64,000 bases of DNA, taken from Bradyrhizobium commune (GTDB taxonomy: Bacteria > Pseudomonadota > Alphaproteobacteria > Rhizobiales > Xanthobacteraceae). Below the pieces are notes generated by a model. The model worked only from the letters and a program-made list of their open reading frames with translations, did not search any database and had not been told where the DNA came from. The first letter of the stretch is position 1. The number at the start of each line of letters is the position of its first letter. Shown in pieces: positions 59,375 through 64,000 of this stretch. The stretch is taken from contig NZ_CP061379.1 in the NCBI RefSeq assembly GCF_015624505.1, positions 6,634,001-6,698,000 on the forward strand, in the 5' to 3' direction. The position numbers were made by a program, and so were the translations under genes.

Positions 59375-60220
59375 ATGCCCTTACTGCTCATCGACTTCCC
59401 CTCGTTCAATCCGACCGCGCTCGCGATCGGCCCGTTCGCGATCCGCTGGTACGCGCTCGCCTATATCTGCGGCATCGTGTTCGGCTGGCTCTATGCGCGC
59501 TCGCTCTTGAAGAACGAGCGCCTGTGGGGCGGCCCCGCGCCGATCTCGCTGGTGCAGATCGACGATTTCATCCTCTGGGTCACGCTCGGCATCATCCTCG
59601 GTGGGCGCACCGGCTATGTGCTGTTCTACAATCTGCCCTTCTTCATCGAGCATCCCACCGCGATCTTCCGATTGTGGGAGGGCGGCATGTCGTTCCATGG
59701 CGGCTTCCTCGGCTGCGTCGTCGCGGTAATGTGGTTTGCCTATCGCAACCGGATCTCGATCCTGTCGCTCGGCGACATCACCACCGCGGTCGCACCGGTC
59801 GGGCTGCTGCTGGGGCGGATCGCCAATTTCATCAACGGCGAATTGTGGGGCCGCGCGACAGACCCGGACCTGCCCTGGGCGATGATCTTCCCCAACGATC
59901 CCACCCATCTGCCGCGCCATCCAAGCCAGCTCTATGAAGCCGGCATGGAGGGCATTTTGCTGTTCACGGCGCTCGCCGTGATGATCCGCTTCGGAGCGCT
60001 GAAGCGGCCCGGCATGATCCTCGGTGCCTTCATCCTGATCTACGGCCTGACCCGCATCGCCGGCGAGCATTTCCGCGAACCGGACGTTCAGCTCGGCTTC
60101 CTCTGGGGCGGATTAACCATGGGCATGCTGTTGTCGATCCCGATGCTTATTGTCGGCGGCATACTTATTGTATGGGCTATCAGGCGCGGTGCACCGAAGC
60201 CAATCAATGCCGTTCGTTAA
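59375..60220 (+). CDS. lgt: Prolipoprotein diacylglyceryl transferase
   Basis: A 281-residue inner-membrane enzyme, first step of lipoprotein maturation. It has the HGGFLGCVV segment, the signature [14 protein letters not shown] and seven membrane helices ending [11 protein letters not shown]. It lies in the usual lgt-midA-pgeF order. Confidence 0.95.
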   Translation: MPLLLIDFPSFNPTALAIGPFAIRWYALAYICGIVFGWLYARSLLKNERLWGGPAPISLVQIDDFILWVTLGIILGGRTGYVLFYNLPFFIEHPTAIFRLWEGGMSFHGGFLGCVVAVMWFAYRNRISILSLGDITTAVAPVGLLLGRIANFINGELWGRATDPDLPWAMIFPNDPTHLPRHPSQLYEAGMEGILLFTALAVMIRFGALKRPGMILGAFILIYGLTRIAGEHFREPDVQLGFLWGGLTMGMLLSIPMLIVGGILIVWAIRRGAPKPINAVR

Positions 60221-60241
60221 TTCATTTCGAGAAAGCAGACT

Positions 60242-61357
60242 GTGACCGACTCGCTGTTGAACGAGATCAAGGCACTGATCAAATCCTCAGGCCCCATGCC
60301 GGTCTGGCGGTACATGGAACTGTGCCTGATGCATCCGCGCTACGGCTATTACGTCTCCCGCGATCCTCTGGGACGCGAGGGCGACTTCACCACCGCCCCC
60401 GAAGTCAGCCAGATGTTCGGCGAGTTGCTGGGACTGTGGACCGCCTCAGTGTGGAAACAGATGGGCTCGCCGCAATCCTTGCGGCTGATCGAGATCGGTC
60501 CCGGCCGCGGCACCATGATGGCGGATGCGCTGCGCGCCTTGCGCGTGCTGCCGCCGCTGTACCAGGCGCTTCAGATCCACCTGGTCGAGGTCAACCCGGT
60601 GCTGCGCGAGCGGCAGCAGGCGACGCTGTCGAGCGTGCGCAACATTGCCTGGCACGACAGCATCGACGACGTGCCGGAAGGCCCGAGCATCATCCTCGCC
60701 AACGAATATTTCGACGTGCTGCCGATCCGCCAGATGGTCAAGCGCGAGGGCGGCTGGCACGAGCGCGTGATCGAGGTCGATCCCAACGGCAAGCTTCAGT
60801 TCGGCGCAGCGGCCGAGCCGACTCCGCGCTTCGACATCCTGCTGCCACCGCTGGTCCGCGCGGCCCCCGTCGGGGCGGTGTTCGAATGGCGGCCCGATAC
60901 GGAGATCATGAAGCTCGCCTCGCGCGTGCGCGACCAGGACGGCGCGGCGTTGATCATCGACTACGGCCATCTGCGCAGCGACGCCGGCGACACTTTTCAG
61001 GCGATTGCGCGCCATACGTTCACCGACCCACTGAAGGCGCCGGGCCAGGCCGATGTCACCGCCCATGTCGATTTCCAGGCGCTGGCCCGTGCCGCCGAAG
61101 ACGTCGGCGCCCGCGTGCACGGGCCGGTGACGCAGGGCGATTTCCTCAAGCGCGTCGGCATCGATACCCGCGCTGCCGCGCTGATGCAGAAGGCGACGCC
61201 GGAGGTTGCCACCGACATTTCCGTGGCGCTGAAGCGCCTGACCGATACGGGACGCAGCGGCATGGGCTCAATGTTCAAGGTGCTCGGCATCTCGGAGCCG
61301 CGGCTGACGGGCCTTGCCGGCCTCAGCGATCTCGAGCGGGCTGGAGGCGCATCATGA
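60242..61357 (+). CDS. SAM-dependent methyltransferase, MidA/NDUFAF7-like
   Basis: A 371-residue class I methyltransferase of the DUF185/MidA family: DPLGREGDFTTAPEVSQMFG, SAM motif LIEIGPGRGTMMADALRAL and LANEYFDVLPI. NDUFAF7 methylates an arginine in NADH dehydrogenase subunit; a similar role is inferred here. GTG start at 60242, and its stop overlaps the pgeF start. Confidence 0.92.
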   Translation: MTDSLLNEIKALIKSSGPMPVWRYMELCLMHPRYGYYVSRDPLGREGDFTTAPEVSQMFGELLGLWTASVWKQMGSPQSLRLIEIGPGRGTMMADALRALRVLPPLYQALQIHLVEVNPVLRERQQATLSSVRNIAWHDSIDDVPEGPSIILANEYFDVLPIRQMVKREGGWHERVIEVDPNGKLQFGAAAEPTPRFDILLPPLVRAAPVGAVFEWRPDTEIMKLASRVRDQDGAALIIDYGHLRSDAGDTFQAIARHTFTDPLKAPGQADVTAHVDFQALARAAEDVGARVHGPVTQGDFLKRVGIDTRAAALMQKATPEVATDISVALKRLTDTGRSGMGSMFKVLGISEPRLTGLAGLSDLERAGGAS

Positions 61358-62121
61358 CGCTTGCTTCGTCACTGCTGTCGGCGGTGCCCGGATTGCGCCA
61401 TTCCTTTTTCACCCGTGAAGGCGGTGTTTCCGGCGGCATCTATGCCGCGCTGAATGGCGGGCTCGGCTCCAATGACGATCCGGCCAATGTCGCAGAAAAC
61501 CGCCGCCGTATGGCCGAGCATGTCGGCGTCGCGGCGGAACGCTTTCTCAGCCTGCACCAGATCCATTCGCCCGACGTCCTCGTCGCCGAGACGCCGTGGC
61601 CGAGCGGCCCGCGGCCGAAGGGCGACGCGATGGTGACGAAGACGCCCGGCATCGCGCTCGGCGTCTCCACCGCCGATTGCGGCCCGGTGCTGTTCGTCGA
61701 TCCCAACGCGCGCGTGATCGGTGGCGCCCATGCCGGGTGGAAGGGCGCACTGACCGGCGTGCTGGAATCCACGATTCTCGCGATGGAAAAGCTCGGCGCC
61801 ACACGCGCCGGCATCATCGCCGCGATCGGCCCGTTGATCCGCCAGGAGAGCTACGAGGTCGGCAACGAGTTCGTGGCGCGCTTCATCGAGGCGGATGCCG
61901 AGAACGCGGTATTCTTCATCCCGGCGGTCCGCGAAGGCCACGCGATGTTCGACCTTGCCGGTTTCATCCGGAAGCGGCTGGAGGCCGCCGGCATTCTGAT
62001 GATCGACGATCTCGGTCTGGACACCTATGCGGACGAACGCTTCTTCAGCTATCGCCGCTCGGTGCATCGCAAGGAGCCGGATTACGGCCGCCACATCCAC
62101 GCCATCGCGCTGGAGGGGTGA
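61354..62121 (+). CDS. pgeF: Peptidoglycan editing factor PgeF
   Basis: A 255-residue protein of the YfiH/multicopper-laccase-like family: HSFFTREGGVSGGIYAALN, STADCGPVLFVDPNAR, GAHAGWKGALTGVLE and RRSVHRKEPDYGRHIHAI. PgeF corrects misincorporated residues in peptidoglycan precursors. Start overlaps the midA stop (ATGA). Confidence 0.93.
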   Translation: MTLASSLLSAVPGLRHSFFTREGGVSGGIYAALNGGLGSNDDPANVAENRRRMAEHVGVAAERFLSLHQIHSPDVLVAETPWPSGPRPKGDAMVTKTPGIALGVSTADCGPVLFVDPNARVIGGAHAGWKGALTGVLESTILAMEKLGATRAGIIAAIGPLIRQESYEVGNEFVARFIEADAENAVFFIPAVREGHAMFDLAGFIRKRLEAAGILMIDDLGLDTYADERFFSYRRSVHRKEPDYGRHIHAIALEG

Positions 62122-62138
62122 ACACAAGGGCAACCTCG

Positions 62139-62248
62139 TGTCATTCCGGGTTGATGTGCAGCATCGAACCCTGGAATCCATCGTGCTGCACATTCCACGG
62201 CGAAATGGATTCCGGGCTCGCACCAAGTGGCGCGCCCCCGGAATGACA
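62139..62248. repeat. TGTCATTCCGGG palindromic repeat
   Basis: TGTCATTCCGGG (62139-62150) and CCCGGAATGACA (62237-62248) form perfect inverted ends with an inner ATGGATTCCGGG. Same family as 8021, 36724 and 49250. Confidence 0.85.
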
Positions 62249-62310
62249 GTGGTATGTGGCGCCTCTGCCCTAGACCTTAATCGATTTTAACGATATCGCT
62301 GCCCTCCATA

Positions 62311-62928
62311 ATGAGGGACGCGTCATCCATCTTGCGCCGCGCGGGTTCGCGCGTGCTGGCGGTCACGCTGCTTGCGGCAGCGACCGCGCTCGGCGGCTGC
62401 GCCGGCGGCGGCGGTAGTGCTGCCAACTCCTATGCGATGGCGCCGAGCGCCGGCTCTGGCGCGACGGTGGCCTTCGAGTCGATCGACGGACCCCCGCCGC
62501 AGGTGTTCGACCGCATGGTTGGCGTGCTCGACAGCGAATCCAAGCTGCGCAGCCTCTCCGTCGTCTCCCGCGAGGGGACGGCCGCCTACCGCGTGCGTAG
62601 CTACCTCTCAGCCCAAGTGGTGCGCGGCAAGACCGTGATCGCCTGGGTCTGGGACGTCTACGACGCCAACCAGCAGCGGGCGCTGCGGCTGTCCGGCGAG
62701 GAACCGACCTCGGCCAAGGGCGGCCGCGATCCCTGGTCGGCCGCCGACGATCTGGTGCTGCGGAGGATCGCCCAGGCCGGATTCAGCGGACTTTCCAACA
62801 TGATCACCGGCACCCCGGATGCGCCGGGCGCCGTGCCTAGCCTTCGGGGACCGGCGGTGGCGAGCACGAGCCCGGAGGCGCCTGCCCCGGGCGTGCCGAC
62901 CGCGGCACTCGGCTATGCGGAACGATAA
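62311..62928 (+). CDS. Lipoprotein of unknown function
   Basis: A 205-residue protein with a lipobox (LAAATALGGCAGGG), so probably lipid-anchored. The body VFDRMVGVLDSESKLRSLSV and RVRSYLSAQVVRGKTVIAWV suggests a small periplasmic alpha/beta domain, with a disordered Pro/Ala-rich C-terminus. It is next to prs and pgeF, but its role is unknown. Confidence 0.8.
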   Translation: MRDASSILRRAGSRVLAVTLLAAATALGGCAGGGGSAANSYAMAPSAGSGATVAFESIDGPPPQVFDRMVGVLDSESKLRSLSVVSREGTAAYRVRSYLSAQVVRGKTVIAWVWDVYDANQQRALRLSGEEPTSAKGGRDPWSAADDLVLRRIAQAGFSGLSNMITGTPDAPGAVPSLRGPAVASTSPEAPAPGVPTAALGYAER

Positions 62929-63122
62929 CCAGCGCTAAACCACGGCCTCAAGTGCCGGCCAAACCTTTGGCCCGATTCGGGATTTTCGCCGGGATAACGT
63001 AGCATCCCGGGTTGCCAGTTTGGCCTTCGGCCTGATATTTCCTCGCCCGTCGTAACCGTGCTGCCAGTGGGTATTCTCTGATGTTGAACGTCGTATCCAG
63101 CAAAGCGCGGGAGGAAGCGTCC
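62929..63122. other. Upstream region of prs
   Basis: 194 bases without a gene. Small palindromes (CCGGGATAACGTAGCATCCCGG) occur in the middle. The prs ribosome site GGGAGGA lies just before the ATG at 63123; an in-frame ATG at 63081 would add 14 residues. Confidence 0.5.

Positions 63123-64000
<878 letters not shown>

Overview
The window looks like chromosomal DNA of a Bradyrhizobium-type alphaproteobacterium (Nitrobacteraceae). The evidence is high GC, many AGGAG-type ribosome sites and ATGA start/stop overlaps, two phasins, Omp31-like barrels, a serC leader motif, a PdhS-type kinase, long uvrB, YchF/Pth/L25 and MidA/PgeF/Lgt neighbours, and short GC-rich palindromic repeats typical of that group. 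The genus is an inference from gene content; no marker such as 16S is present.

Positions 1-7059 are an accessory region. At 1219-5442 on the minus strand lies a complete type III CBASS anti-phage operon: a TRIP13-like AAA+ ATPase (Cap6), a small second HORMA-type protein (Cap8-like), a HORMA protein (Cap7), a CD-NTase cyclase, and a Cap4 effector with a nuclease plus SAVED domain. The first four genes are joined by three ATGA overlaps. The plus strand carries a divergent two-gene regulator, CapH (HTH repressor) and CapP (HELGH metallopeptidase of the IrrE/ImmA type). The shared 160-base promoter region holds a palindrome inside both predicted promoters. The likely logic is: DNA damage or phage ssDNA activates CapP, CapP cleaves CapH, the cap operon is induced, HORMA/TRIP13 license the cyclase, and a cyclic oligonucleotide triggers Cap4 to cut DNA. 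An unrecognised gene runs off the left edge. The island ends at the 3' end of tRNA-His, a classic integration site.

Positions 7060-20000 are core-like: tRNA-His, two phasins, a large PAS sensor kinase (PdhS-like), thiolase, serA and serC (serine synthesis) with a serC leader RNA, an acetyltransferase, a GST and two outer-membrane barrels. Positions 20200-32000 hold glmM, an FMN alpha-hydroxyacid (lactate) dehydrogenase, aroE, a YoaK/DUF1275 membrane protein, an XRE regulator next to a SulP transporter, an EF-G-like GTPase lacking the usual DTPGH histidine, a DUF992 protein and aspartate aminotransferase.

Positions 32400-45000 mix GSTs, GNATs, an aldo/keto reductase, a DUF1800/DUF1501 pair, a TauE/SafE exporter with a divergent LysR regulator, a metallophosphoesterase, and very small membrane or zinc-ribbon genes. 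uvrB (45186-48089) is followed directly by a DpnI-like endonuclease gene and a zinc-ribbon partner, a second candidate defence locus. Positions 49300-57000 hold small membrane or secreted proteins, two coupled MaoC genes, DUF4282, ychF and pth. Positions 57200-64000 hold rplY, ubiK, a dienelactone hydrolase, then lgt-midA-pgeF, a lipoprotein and the start of prs, cut by the window end.
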